A stretch of DNA of 64,000 nt, from assembly GCA_030141585.1 (NCBI GenBank), contig JAQIFP010000001.1:124001-188000 (forward strand), read 5' to 3'. The notes beneath the pieces were generated by a model. It was not told where the DNA came from. It ran no database searches and worked only from the letters and a program-made list of their open reading frames with translations. Shown piece by piece: positions 1-12,572 of this stretch. Within the stretch, counting starts at the first letter, position 1. Each line of letters opens with the position of its first letter. Source of the stretch: Ophryocystis elektroscirrha (taxonomy: Eukaryota; Apicomplexa; Conoidasida; Neogregarinorida; Ophryocystidae). Both the position numbers and the translations under genes were made by a program.

Positions 1-1545
1 GGTCACCTGAAAAAAATTCTTTGTTTGAGCTGGATTTTTTTCCAAACGAAAAATACCCCACAACTCCTTTAGAGTCTGAGTTAAATGAATCAGTTGATGA
101 TATATATTCTCATTTGAATGCAAGCCCTATTGAATTCTCATATAAAAATGTGAATGTATGGATTGAAAAGTTATTAGAAGGAAATCTTTTAAATGAAACA
201 GATATATACTTACTTTGTAAAAAGTTGAAAGAAGTTTTGGTAAATATAATATAATTATTTATTATGAGTCTCCACTGTATAAAAAAACGTTTGATTTCAG
301 CAAAATGAGTCTACTCTGCAAAATATAAGCCCTCCAGTCACTATCGCCGGCGACATACACGGTCAACTCTGTGATCTCATTGAATTATTTGAGATAGGTA
401 GTGGAATATTTAAATAACAATGCATAATAAAAAACATAAGTCCTTAAAAATAGTATTACCATTTAGGAGGTTATCCGCCATATACCAATTACTGTTTTTT
501 GGGGGACTATGTAGATAGGGGATATAACTCAATTGAATGTTTTTGTTTATTGGGAGCGTATAAAATTAAATATCAGAATAATAGTACGAAATAGAATTAT
601 TTAAATATATTTTAAATTAGTTACACTGCTAAGAGGAAATCATGAATCTCGTCAAATTACACAAGTTTACGGCTTTTACGATGAATGCTTACGAAAGTAT
701 GGCACAGCAAATGTATGGAGAGCACTTACAGGTCTAAATAAACTAATATTTATTAATACCCGAAAAAAAAAATCATTTAATATTGATTTCAGACGTTTTT
801 GACTATTTGCCATTATGTGCATTAATAGCAGATGAAATTTTTTGTACCCATGGTGGGCTTTCACCTAATTTGGAAACTCTTGATCAAATAAGAAATATAG
901 ACAGGTGAAACTTCAAACATAAATTTCTTTAAAGCACAAAACATTACTGCAAAAATATAAATTTTTCCATTCTATAAAATAGTTAGATTAGATTTCAAGC
1001 ATAATTTGAAAATTTCAATGTAAAATTTTAGTGATAGCAATGCTTTAATCACTTAACTGTACAAATAATTTATAGAGTTCGAGAGATTCCTAATTCAGGT
1101 CCTATGTGCGATCTCCTCTGGTCTGATCCCGACATAATTCCAAGTTGGAATATATCGCAAAGAGGAGCAGGTTATACTTTCGGTCAAGTAAAATATGTTA
1201 ATTTCTGTGTATTCTCAATGTAGTCAGTTAGTCAACAGTTCAATTATCAAAATAATCTAAAATGTATTTGCCGAGCACATCAACTAACTATGGATGGGAT
1301 GTCTTGGTATATTTTAACTATACATATTTTCTTTCAAGGCATCATGATCAAAACGTTATAACATTATTTAGTGCACCCAATTACTGTTACCGATGTGCTA
1401 ATTTAGTATAATATTAAACTTATAAAATATAATACAGGCTGCTATTGCTGAAGTATCTGACTCAATATCTGATTGGCCTCCCAATGTTATAAGGTTTAAT
1501 TGCGCACCCAAAAGAGGAATCAATTCAATTATTCAAAACGTATAA
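1..1545 (+). CDS. PP2A-group Ser/Thr protein phosphatase catalytic subunit (5' partial)
   Basis: PPP-family metallophosphatase. The frame is open to the left edge, so the start lies outside the window. Exons by frame and GT-AG: <1-239, 301-397, 467-583, 621-731, 793-904, 1076-1187, 1224-1306, 1339-1405, 1438-1545. All metal and catalytic signatures are visible: [58 protein letters not shown] and [12 protein letters not shown]. Spacing and wording match the PP2A/PP4/PP6 branch rather than PP1 or calcineurin. There is an acidic N-terminal extension before the usual helix ([20 protein letters not shown]). The C-terminus ends SIIQNV and lacks the Tyr-Phe-Leu tail that is carboxymethylated in PP2A, PP4 and PP6. 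The exact subfamily is not decided. It converges on the next gene, with 115 bp between stop codons. Confidence 0.92.
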
Positions 1546-1660
1546 TTTTTTTTTAGCAAAATTTGTTATTTCTATTGAGCACTATATAAAAATTAAAAAT
1601 AAACTGTTTAAGTTCTATAATTTTAATTCCTCTGCTAGCTTATCCAAGTTTACCACAGCT

Positions 1661-2995
1661 TCAATTTTTTTTCAAATTTGTAAAATATAAATTTTTATTT
1701 CCTATTCGAAAATATGGAAGTTGGCTTCCTTCTTGATTTATTCTCATTATGTGATTTTGCTGTAAATTTCTGTTATTTTGTTTTTCGGGTATATCCAAAA
1801 TGAAGTATTTTGTTGTTAAAGTGTCATATGGAGTTTTTATTTTCACTGTATCATCACCTGTATTGTTAAACTCTACTTCATGTATCATCAGTTGGTTATC
1901 TTTTTGGGTTATACCGAGCAGCACGTTATCTTTCAATTCTGATCCTTCAATGGGAGTATCAACAACCTTGTATGAGGCAGCATTAGGACTTTTTTTCGGC
2001 AATTTAAAAAACTTAGAGAATATACTATGAATAGGGCTAAACAAGTTACCATTTTTCTTGTATGGGTCGACAAATGAATTTAATGTTTCTTGAATTAAAT
2101 TATTTAATTCTTCGTGGCTTATAACATTTTTAAAATCGTTAATTATATTGTCGCGCTTAGAAGTTGAATTGTTTCTGTTCTCGTAATTTTTCTTTGATTC
2201 CAATAAATCTTGGAGCAAATTTTTCAACTTATTCTCATTAGTGCTAATTTTCGGTTGAAACTGCTTATTTGTGTCTGAAGAAGCATTAATTTTATTAATT
2301 GCTTCATTTTGTTTCAAAGTGATGAATTCTGCAGCAGAATTAGATTGATTTAAACTACTGGGATTTGATAAAGTTGGATTTCTAAACCCGGATGAAGTTG
2401 GATTTCTAGACCCGGATGGAGTTGGATTCCTGGAGCTGCCTGAATTCGGATTCCTGGAGCTGCCTGAATTCGGATTCCTGGAGCTGCCTGAATTCGGATT
2501 CCTGGAGCTGCCTGAATTCGGATTCCTGGAGTTGGATGGAGTTGGATTCCTGGAGTTGGATGGAGTTGGATTCCTGGAGCTGGATGAAGTCTGGTTTGTC
2601 GAGCTTGATATTGAGTCAGGTGCATTATTTACAACAGATAAAATTGGCGAACTTGAGTTTGCGCTTAAAGATTTCAAGAATTCTTTGGGTTTTTTAGGTA
2701 TATTAATCAAGAGGCGATCATTTTCATTTTGAAGCTGTATTGGGATTTCAATATCTAGTGTATTTTCTGTATGGTTAGCCTTAACATTTTGGATAAAATT
2801 AGATAAAATTTCAATTTTTTCGACTACACTTTTTTTTAAATTATCGAAAGTGCTACTATCAAATTTAAAAAAATTTTCAAATAAAGGTTTTGATTCATTA
2901 AGAGCATCATCGCCATAAACTAAAGTCTTTTGGTTATTTTTTATTTCAGTTTGTGTAAACACAAACTTAAAAAAAATTAAATAAATAAGTTTCAT
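1661..2995 (-). CDS. Predicted secreted repeat protein, unknown function
   Basis: Single-exon frame of 444 aa starting with ATG at 2995. Residues 1-15 (MKLIYLIFFKFVFTQ) form a short hydrophobic signal peptide. Residues 16-139 are Asn/Ser-rich. Residues 140-211 are nine tandem 8-residue units of the form SRNPNSGS or SRNPTPSN. The last 230 residues include a Lys/Asn-rich stretch and a C-terminal part of about 110 residues that looks foldable (VVDTPIEGSELKDNVLLGI and following). No membrane anchor follows the signal peptide, so the product is probably exported or secreted. I do not recognise a family. The start codon lies only 57 bp after the stop codon of the giant membrane-protein gene on the same strand. 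Confidence 0.75.
   Translation of the reverse strand: MKLIYLIFFKFVFTQTEIKNNQKTLVYGDDALNESKPLFENFFKFDSSTFDNLKKSVVEKIEILSNFIQNVKANHTENTLDIEIPIQLQNENDRLLINIPKKPKEFLKSLSANSSSPILSVVNNAPDSISSSTNQTSSSSRNPTPSNSRNPTPSNSRNPNSGSSRNPNSGSSRNPNSGSSRNPNSGSSRNPTPSGSRNPTSSGFRNPTLSNPSSLNQSNSAAEFITLKQNEAINKINASSDTNKQFQPKISTNENKLKNLLQDLLESKKNYENRNNSTSKRDNIINDFKNVISHEELNNLIQETLNSFVDPYKKNGNLFSPIHSIFSKFFKLPKKSPNAASYKVVDTPIEGSELKDNVLLGITQKDNQLMIHEVEFNNTGDDTVKIKTPYDTLTTKYFILDIPEKQNNRNLQQNHIMRINQEGSQLPYFRIGNKNLYFTNLKKN
2363..2578 (-). repeat. 24-bp minisatellite inside a coding sequence (9 units)
   Basis: Nine 24-bp units encode SRNPTPSN (two), SRNPNSGS (four), then SRNPTPSG, SRNPTSSG and FRNPTLSN. The four central units are almost identical at DNA level and each carries an EcoRI site (GAATTC). 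The outer units have diverged. Because 24 is divisible by three, changes in copy number keep the frame. The same periodicity keeps several antisense and shifted frames open, and these should not be taken for genes. Confidence 0.95.
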
Positions 2996-3052
2996 ATTTC
3001 AAAAATATATTTTCAAATAATTTTAGCGATAAGAACTCCACAATTGTAACTT

Positions 3053-6000
3053 TTACATCAAAGAAAAACTAAGAGTGATTTTGCCGGTAACAATTTCAGT
3101 TGATTCATTAGAAGGAGAAAAGACATTGAATTCTTTTTGGTCAAAGTTAGACACATTAATAATTCTAGTTCCTAATATTTGATCTTTTATCGAATTCTTC
3201 AGACTCCAAATTTCCAACCTAAGCATTAAATATAAATGAAATAATCTAAAATAGAGTCTATATGAAGAGCTAAAGTAAAAACGAAATTTAAGTTATGTTC
3301 ATTTATTCTTAATTTTTACCTTATTGAGTCAGTTTTTTGTACTGCTAAATCACAAGTCAAATTCATTGTTGTATAATCATGTATATTTTCTTTATCGTCA
3401 TAAGCTTCAACAGAATTTTTCTGGTTATGAAATACAAAACATAATTGAGGTTTAACTAGAGATTTCTGACCAACGTTGCAATTATGCACGATGATATGAC
3501 ATTTGTGATTAGGATAGTATTGAGTCTTTTTCATAGCTTGATTGGTCGCTATATTTATATGTTGTACTAACTCCAATTTGATGTTAAGCGAAGCTGTGTC
3601 AATGTATAAAGTGTCTTGTAATTTTTGTAAGGTTAAAGTTTCTACGATTGGGACAGAGCTACTTGACTTCAAGAAGTCAGTAACATTATATTCGCTTGAG
3701 CCTATAAGGCTGTCAGTTCCAAAATTGCCTTGTTTGTATAGCTCAAAATTGAGCCAACAAGCCTCTGGTTTGAAATACATGACACTATTCCAGGTAAAAA
3801 CATCATCTTTTGATGTGGTTAAATGCGTTTCACTGACATCAAGGCTAAATCGCACAACGCAGTAGACATTGATTTTCTTCATAGTTAGTTTTGTTACGTT
3901 AGTTGCATTCAGTACTGTCAGCATAAGTGAATTTTGAGGGAATAAATCAAATTTTTGCAGTTGGATAACAGATGAAGGTATTTGGATTTCAAGTTTTAAC
4001 TCAGAGGGAATTTTCTCGAATTCCGTTTGCTCAATTACTTCTAAAAAAAATACTTTTTCGGAAAAATCTATATTTTTTATTTCAAACAAATATATAGTCT
4101 ACTTATTTAATATTGTTCTTATTCATATTCTTGATCTATTTTATTATATAATAAAAATTTCTATGATTATGTATAAGAGCTTTACAGCTGTATCAATAAC
4201 ATTTTATTTAGTCGTAAATTACTATATATGTTATAATATTATATGTCTTGAAGGATTGTTATTGCACTTACTGAAAGTAGATTTTAGGTAGGATTTCCAA
4301 GGGGCTTCATTAATTTTGTTCAGTTTTGCTTGAAGATCACTGTTATCAGTGTTGATACGTTGCCACAAAAACATATCATTGGGTATTATATTTGAGGGAG
4401 CAATTTTAAGCTCGTCTGGCTGGATCGTTACATAACTATTTTTATACGCTGCAACTGAAGATGGAATAACTACTCCGTTTTCTATCCTAAAAAATCAATA
4501 TTAATACAAGCTTAAAATTTATGACATTACTTATAAGTAAGCTTTGTATTTAAATCAGTTTGATACGTTCCAATACCATGTGGTAAATCATTTAGCCAAT
4601 CTCCTTCATATACCCTGTAAACTCCTTGACTGATTGGTTTTGAGTAAAACTCAAAACGTCCTTTTCCATTTCTGGTGCCATTCAAGAACTCTCCGTCATA
4701 TACTCCATCAGACCCGTACATTACACCACGACCATTCGGTAAATCATTTATCCAAGACCCTTCATAAACAAGTTTGCCTTTGTGAAACAGGTTTCCTAGA
4801 CCATGTCGTTTTCCTTTGTTCATTTCTCCATCGTAAAGAAAATCGTTGGAGTATATATAGACATTCACTTTACCGTCTGGTAAATCTTCAGCCCATTGAC
4901 CAGATATTAAAACTTTGTGATCTCTATTTCGCAACTCTCCTATTCCATGTCTCTTGCCTGCTATAAAATCTCCTTTATAATAAGTGTCATCTACCCACTC
5001 TAATTGACCTTTACCATGGAAAGAAGCATTTAACGTTTGTCCTGTGTATCTTTTTATTTTAAGCTTCTTTTTATCAGTTTGAGGTTCTAGAAATGCATAA
5101 AGGCAATTATTTCCGTCGATTAAATCATTAACAAACAAACCATATAACGAAGTTAGCCCATTGTCAAAAATCAAAACACCTTTACCGTAACGAGCCCCAT
5201 TATTAAACTCGCCATAATACATAGATTTACTGGGTTTATCATAATCACTTACTAACATACCAAATCCATGGGGTTGACCAAACTTCCAATTTCCATTGTA
5301 AAGTAGTTTATATGTTTTGGAGTAGAACAATCCTTGACCATGCGGTAGGGAATTTTGTAAATTACCTTCATAAACACTACCATCGACAAAGGACACAGTT
5401 CCTGTTGCCAGTTTACTCAATATCATTTTATATGGCGCGTCTATGCTAAGTTCAAGAGCTTTTCTAATATGAGCTGGATTTATTAAGTTGTGCAGCTCAG
5501 AAACTATATTTTCATCAAAATCAGTGGACAAATTCTGCCTACTTCGATTCGTAGGAAATCTTTTTCGGCGTCTCAAGCTCAAATTTCTTTGTGTTTTTAT
5601 TGGTGTTTGTCTAGATTTTGAAAAAGATAATAATGAAAATTCTATATTAGAAAAATAGGAATTTACGTAGTAATGTTCCGTAATGTGTTGGTTTGCCGCT
5701 CGAGTACTTGTTTTCCACAAATTTGAATCTGGAGATGCCGACGAAGATCTTCGCCTATCACTAACAATTTCACTATGAATCTGAGATGTATAAGATGGTT
5801 GAAGAAAAGGTTTTTCATTAATTGTATAAGCAGATTTTATTAGAGAATAAATTCTGTCACTTAAATCAAAGTTTCCTTCAAACATCAAAATTTTATGTCT
5901 AGAATTAACGTCTTTAGATTTTTGCAAATTATATATCAAGTTTTTGTCTACAAGTTTAAGTTTTCCTTTGTGTATTTCATCTGCTATAAATGAACCTTCA

Positions 6001-9000
6001 AATACCCACTCCACGCCGTGTGCATCAGAAAAATAACATATGCCGTTACCCCATCTATACCCTAGTATCCATGAACCATCATATACTAAACTACCATTAA
6101 AACCATAAAATACTTTTTTTACTCCGCAGAGTTGATTTTCTTTGAACAAATCATCAATCAAGTTTTTATAATTAACACTACTCAAAACTTTCATAGATAA
6201 TTCTTTTTCCAAGGGTACATTATTTTCAACTGCATAGTCAAATCTGTTAAAATCCACATTATCTACTACAGAAGATATAGACGGTATAGTTCCCCATAAA
6301 GCGACAGAGTAATTATCAGCCTCGTCATCCACTTTTTTCTTGTGATTTATAGATTTCCGAGGATGGTTAAGCTGGGCGAAATTTATAACATTTTGCCACT
6401 CATTAATATTAGAAATATGGATTTTAAAAGTTAAAGGAAAAAAATAACACATGTCTTGAACAAAATATTTATCAGAATCTGAAAACTCTGAACTGCGTTT
6501 ATTTGTTACTGTGTAACATAACCTTAATTTTAATGCTGATTTACAACCAGCGTAATAAATTTCATTTACTGGTTTATCCGTTTCCAGAGACAGTATATGT
6601 TCATCTTGGAATAAAATTGATTTTCTTAGCACAATTTTTCCTTTGAAGTAATTTAGACCAAATTTCAAATTCATATTATCATCTTCAGTAACGCTTATTT
6701 TTTCAAGAGCTTCAAGTGGAATGTAGTATGTTTGGAATCCATGTTTATTAGCATGTTGAATTTTTAACGAAGTATTTGAAAACTCGTGTCCGCTTGGAAA
6801 TTGTATTATTAGGCAATATTTTAATAGTTTTATGTAACAAGGAACCCATATTGGTTCTTGAAAATTAGCTGCATTTTTATCTAATGAATCTTCTTTAAAT
6901 AACCGGACCATGGCAAAATGAGCATTTAATGGGTCTGGAATCCAATCCGGACTACACTTGATAGAATGAAATATGTGTCCACTAATAACATAGTGTAATG
7001 GAATAAATTTATTTGATACATTATCTTGAGCTATATATTCATAATATTTATCAAATTTTCGCACAACATCATATATAGTAAATAATGCCATTTTACTAAC
7101 ATCATCTTTGTAATCACTTATTAGAGATTCTTTAAAAATTGTTATTTTTTCTTTCAACCATCCAGAGCTTTTAAAATAAACCTGAAACCAATTGTATAAT
7201 TGGAGGCGCCATATCTGTTTCTGAGCTTCAATGTTTTCTTTCAGACATATTTGACTAGAATCAACGTTAAGAGGATATACTAGCCACTTTATTTTTTTTT
7301 TTAAATAATTTAATTCACTTTCATAATAATTTATATAGGACTCTGAGGTCTTGTTCCAATCAGATCTTTCTTTAGACAAACAAGAACTGTATAAATTAAT
7401 ATCGTTATAAGCACGATACCAAGTAAGATAAAGATTATACAATTTTATATATATATTCAGTCGATAATATATTTTACTTTCGATATAAGCTTGAAATTGG
7501 ATCATAGATTTAGGATATTCCATGTATTCTGAGAGTGGCCTGACATAGGATATATCATCTCTTTGGGTCGCTTCAGACCAAAATTTAGTAAACTCGTTTA
7601 TGCTTATAAACTCAGGCCATATGTAATAAAGTTTCTGAGTTTCAATAAGATCTTGCTGATATCCGTAAAGCTGCTCTATTCTGGCTTTCAATTTGAGAAT
7701 TGGTTCTTCAAAATTTGGCTCAACGCGATAAATATTTTCTAGAGGATTAACACACTGGACTAGTGTACAGGGTACTGGATCCAATGGTAGGTTATGTAGG
7801 AAATCTTGAGTTATACCCTGAATTAAATTTTTATTATTATAAATGTTTAAGTTGGGGTACTCTGGCTGGTTTAACCAAGTCATATTATTAGAAAGGACTG
7901 AAAACTTTGAGGAAATTTTGTCTTGCTCTTGTAGGTCTAAATCGTCTGAAGTTAAATAATTTATGATAGAACTGATTGACATGGGTATTGGAATTTGAAC
8001 GGCATTAGTATTTAAAGGATTTATATATAATACTGAGTTCAATAAATCAGAATTAGGTGTAACATTTCTCAATAAAATATAATTCTCTAAATTTGGTGGA
8101 TTAATTGACGTCCATGGAATAAATAAATAACCTTCATATTCTGAAGTACACACCGTCTGGATATTTACTGGAGGAGGGAGTATTCTGTATTCAACAGATA
8201 CATCTGTATCTGATGGTAGATATCTACTTCTTATTAACATTTCAACAACTTTTTTTTCATTCACTTCATAAGTATAAACTTCAACTTTCACAGCTCTTGG
8301 ATCTATAGTAAGACTAGATTTTCTTTCATTAAATTTTATAGTGATGTTCTCACACATATTTGGAGGAAATTCTGCTGGAATAAGTATGCGAAGCATTCCA
8401 CTCCAAACGCAGCGACCTTTTACTGTAATTTGATACCCATTGTTGGTATACTGCAAATCTTCATTCGATTCTTCTAGATTGTTGGCGCTTTGAAAAGAAA
8501 CATTTTTTTTAAGCTGAATTTTTCCATCAAGTGACGCATTATTGAGTTCATTTACGTTATCTATTGTTTCAATTTTATATGTTTGGTTTGCTTTAATACA
8601 TGGCCCTTTAATCAATATTACGTTTATTTCTGGCATATGTTTGATAACATAACCGTGATTTTCGTTAATTGTATGAATACTATCTAAACCGGGCATTAAA
8701 TTACTATTAAAGAATAAAGAGCAATACATATCATTTTGCGTATTAACACTTTTATGGTTTGCTCCTCTCATATAATTATAATGAACGAGTTGTAATGTAG
8801 CTGCCAAACGCTGTATCTGTTCAATTTTTTCTTTCCCCATTTGCAAAAGATGATCGTAATTTATTTGTACTGGCATTGCACTATAATAATCTTGTCTAAG
8901 AAGCCCTACAGGGCCAGCTAAATAAAGATATTTTGCTTCCAAGCCCTGTCTCCTTGATTCTTTTTTGTTACTATATTGAAGCCATTGTGGCTCATGTATT

Positions 9001-12000
9001 TCAGCAAATTTGAAAAAAGAACCTGTTTCTGCGTTCGTAATAATATAACTGCATGGTTTGACATAAGACTTAAATTCTGTCTGATAAGTATAAGGAATAA
9101 TTATTTCTTTATTTTTAATTGATAAACTAACTGCTTTGTCAATGTTCTGTAATATCATGCTCATTTTTTTATTTTTAATATGTGCGAAATGTATTTTAAG
9201 CGGCATAATTAAAGCTAAGTAACATTTGTTAATAAATAATTTTCCTGCTTCGATCCATCGAAAAGTTTGCTTCAAATTGATGGATGCACTTATTAGTATT
9301 AGAATAAAAGTTAGATTGGGCTTGAACAACAATGTGATTAATAATATGTGATAGAAACAATAACTTGTTGTAAAGCTTACAACCGTGTACCAAAATCTAG
9401 TGTCCCAAAAGTCTAAATGAGACATGCGCATCAAGTTATATAATACAGAATGAAGATAGAAATTAAAATTTATTCGATTTTTGAACATATACTTTTTTTT
9501 GAAGTACAAATTATAAAATTCCATTAGTGAATTATCGTTTTTATTAAATGGCCATTTAATTTCATTCGTGGATTTATATTCGGCCATTTGCAAGTCTTTA
9601 TATTTTTTCTGTATAAATAAATACCATTTGTATTTGGAAGTTTCTAAAAAATTTTCGAAGGTGTATAGGAATAGTATCAAATTCATGATTATACAGCACC
9701 AAAGTTTCGGGTATAATATTGTTAATAAATAGCTTGAATGTAACAAAATCCAGTAAGAAAATTTTTCTTTCAGTTGATCATTATAAAAAACTTTAAACTT
9801 TTGATGCTGATGATTTAGTTGAGTAAAAGGGACATCCATATCCAACTGATTAGAGTATAACAAATTAAAAGCATTATTAACGGTGATTGGAGTTTTTAGT
9901 GCTATTAAACTGTTTGATGCATTACGTAATTTTATTTTCTTATAGCCTATAATGTAGCTCATTATACTATCAGAGGTGACGTCTAAAAGAGGTACAATGT
10001 TCATTTCCAGTTTCACGAAATCAGAATTCCAAGTTGAAATCATATCTAAGGGTAAACTGTTAATGTTATTATCAAACCAAGGTAAGGGTTCGCGAATTGT
10101 AAATTGAGTGTACAATAAAGAGTTTTGCACTTTTTTTCCTCCGTAATTTGGATATGTTTTGGAACAAATTTTTTCCAAATTATCACCGTCACTAGTTTTG
10201 CCGGAAACTTTAATATTTTCTTCCGATTTGTTGGATAAGAACTGCTTTGATGAACTTTTATGTTCGAATAAACTATATTTTTTTATGCCAACAACATGTT
10301 TATTATACAAAATCATGAATTTATTTAGCAATGGAAACCAAGAAAGATATACTTTCTTTAATCTTGATGTACTAATTTTTTTTTCATGATAACGTTGATG
10401 CTCTATAGACCAAAGTAAATTAGTTTTTAAAACTGTTAGATATATATATGTACCATATATATAATAAGATATAGGAATCATGATTCCAAAATATGCAAAA
10501 ATCTTCAGAGTTGAATTAGTCAAAGTCATGTTAAAAAATGGTATTTGAATTTTATATGAGGAAGGGGAAGTCAATAAAGTCACACAGGAAGACAAGTAAG
10601 GTAGAAAGCATAAATTCAATATGTATGTCCAAAATCGTATAGGACACAAAAAAGTGAAAGTATTTTCTATTTGATTCCAAAAACATATTAAAATGATTAT
10701 GGCATAGTTTATAGCTATAATAAGCAACAATAAAGACAAACTTATAAAGATTGAGACAGAAGATTTAATTTTATTGATAGATAAATACTTTTCGTATAAC
10801 ATAAGGTTGCGGGATTGAAGATTATTTGACAGCAAATAATCTTTGTTGTAATGCGTTGTAGATAAAGATTTAGTCTGTCGTTGTAATACTTGGGAGTTAA
10901 ATAAGTTATTATTAGAACCCCACGGAGATTGCATAGATTCTGCTTGAAAGAAATCAACTGACATATCTTTAAAGAAAACACGAACTGGAATTAATTGAAA
11001 ACTATATAGAGATAGTGCTTCACCGAAATAAAAATTGGTTTCAGGTAATTTTGGGATATAATGAATAAGTGACATATATTGTAAAAATTGCGCATGATTC
11101 AAGAAAACTTGTGAATTGATTGAAGAAAAAAGAGTTCCTAAAAAGGTGAGAAAATAGCCAAGGGAATGCATATACTTCTGCGAAACAACTCCGGGCCTAT
11201 GCACATTAATGTAGTACTTCGCAGCTACCAAACTATCTGATTTAGTGATAATGAAAACAAAAGTTTTTTTGACTCCTATGGGTATATGATAAACTGATGA
11301 AACTTCATTATCAATTTTTGTTATTTGATCACCGTCATCAATATATAATTTTGTATAGGGTAGTTTTTTGTTTATTTCGAACTGGAGCCATGGGTGTTGC
11401 AACTGTACATTATAAGGACCTGAAATACTCGGGTTGAATTCAGGACTCCAAATTACATTTTTTGCACTCAAATGTAAATCTTCAGCCAAAAATTGTTTGC
11501 TTTTTTGAACAATCATCTTAAAAACATAAGTTACAGTCTTATCTTCTAAATTGCATTTTATTAAAAAGTCATGAAAATTTCCATTGAAATTTTTAAGGTT
11601 GTACTTTGTTAGTTGGTTATGTTTTAGATTATATGGTTCACTTGGAGAGCTTATTTCGTTAGTTTTTAAGGAGTAAGGATCAATAAGATAACATGTAGTT
11701 TTATTATTAAATGGTACTGTTTTAAATTGAAGGAAGTCGGCAGTTTCTAAAGTATGATACATGTAAGAGTACTGATCATGAGTGAACTGGGGCTCTAATC
11801 GCTGATTTGGATTGAGTATATTTAGATCTCGTAATCTCGGATCACGGCTTGCAGTTAATTTACCAATTTTCAAGTTGTAAATTGTCTTTGCGCTTACTTT
11901 ATCATTGGCAAGACTACAAGTGATTTGAACTGTTTTATTTACATAGGAACTAGGGTTCAATTTAGTGTATTTAATAGATGAAATACTGTTATCTTGCCTG

Positions 12001-12572
12001 TCAATTGAGAAATTTACGGAGTATGTAGATGAAATGGCTTTTGCAGTAATTATTAAAGGAGTGTTATCTTCTAAACTATTTATAGTATAATCTAAATGAT
12101 CTGCTTGATATGGAGGATCCAAAACTCCATATGACAATGTAATACCTGATTGAGAATCCAATCGTATAAGAAAATCTTTATTATAGAAGAAATTAAAAGT
12201 GTACTTTCTACAGATCTTTTCTAATATATTTTCCCCTTTGATTCTCCGAGGTAATACAACATCATCTGAGCAAGAATATACAATTTTTTTTATTGGATGA
12301 TTTTGATAATTGAACGGATTTAATTTAACATTTACATTTTTCACGGGTTTATGGGAATTTGGTAGGTAAACTTTATTTTTAAATCTAACTGAAACATTTT
12401 TCACCACATCAAGGCATTTAACGTGAATGATTGAATCTTTTTCAAGGTAACTTATACATTTATCAACATCAGAAGGTTCTATTTGATAATCTATATTTTT
12501 CAAATTGAACACAAAATGGATACAAAAATTAATAATTGTCCAATAAAAAATAATAGAAGATTTCAATCTCAT
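3053..12572 (-). CDS. Giant multidomain membrane protein: cadherin-like ectodomain, polytopic core, MORN array, C2-like C-terminus
   Basis: Four exons (12572-4531, 4486-4272, 4067-3320, 3218-3053) sum to 9,171 nt, giving 3,056 aa in one frame. Residues 1-22 are a signal peptide. About 23-590 are beta-rich segments with the pattern of cadherin-like beta-sandwich repeats (for example LRDLNILNPNQRLEPQF then YSYMY). Hydrophobic helices lie near 604-630, 647-668, 689-714, 939-970 and 1058-1095. About 1100-2390 is a large, probably cytosolic region I cannot assign, with an isolated MORN-like motif near 2160. MORN repeats occupy about 2394-2681. The small exons add C2-like domains (LMLTVLNATNV; then RLEIWSLKNSIKDQILG). 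The role is unknown; the layout suggests a surface receptor or adhesion protein whose cytosolic tail binds membrane. The first exon (8 kb) is certain; the 3' exon links are inferred from phase. Confidence 0.82.
4540..5400 (-). repeat. MORN repeat array (about 11 units, protein level)
   Basis: Encodes consecutive units of about 23 residues with the core Y-x-G-x-(W/F/L)-x(4)-(P/R)-x-G-x-G, such as YEGNLQNSLPHGQGLFY, YNGNWKFGQPHGFGML, YKGDFIAGKRHGIGEL, YDGEMNKGKRHGLGNLF and YEGDWLNDLPHGIGTY. MORN arrays commonly bind phospholipid membranes or act as scaffolds. At least one unit (ISGQWAEDLPDGKVNVY) has lost its final glycine. The array sits just before the first 3' intron. Confidence 0.9.

Noticed and set aside
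2350..2732. Overlapping frames on both strands inside the 24-bp repeat (for example SWSCLNSD repeats)
   Set aside because: They exist only because the 24-bp unit lacks stops in several frames. The signal-peptide frame on the minus strand is the coherent one.
3316..4089. C2-like frame as an independent gene
   Set aside because: No ATG near its start, and phase-compatible splice sites join it to the MORN exon.
4634..4966. Plus-strand frame of 110 aa opposite the MORN array
   Set aside because: Shadow of the conserved MORN coding on the other strand; rich in His/Leu/Cys with no own start context.
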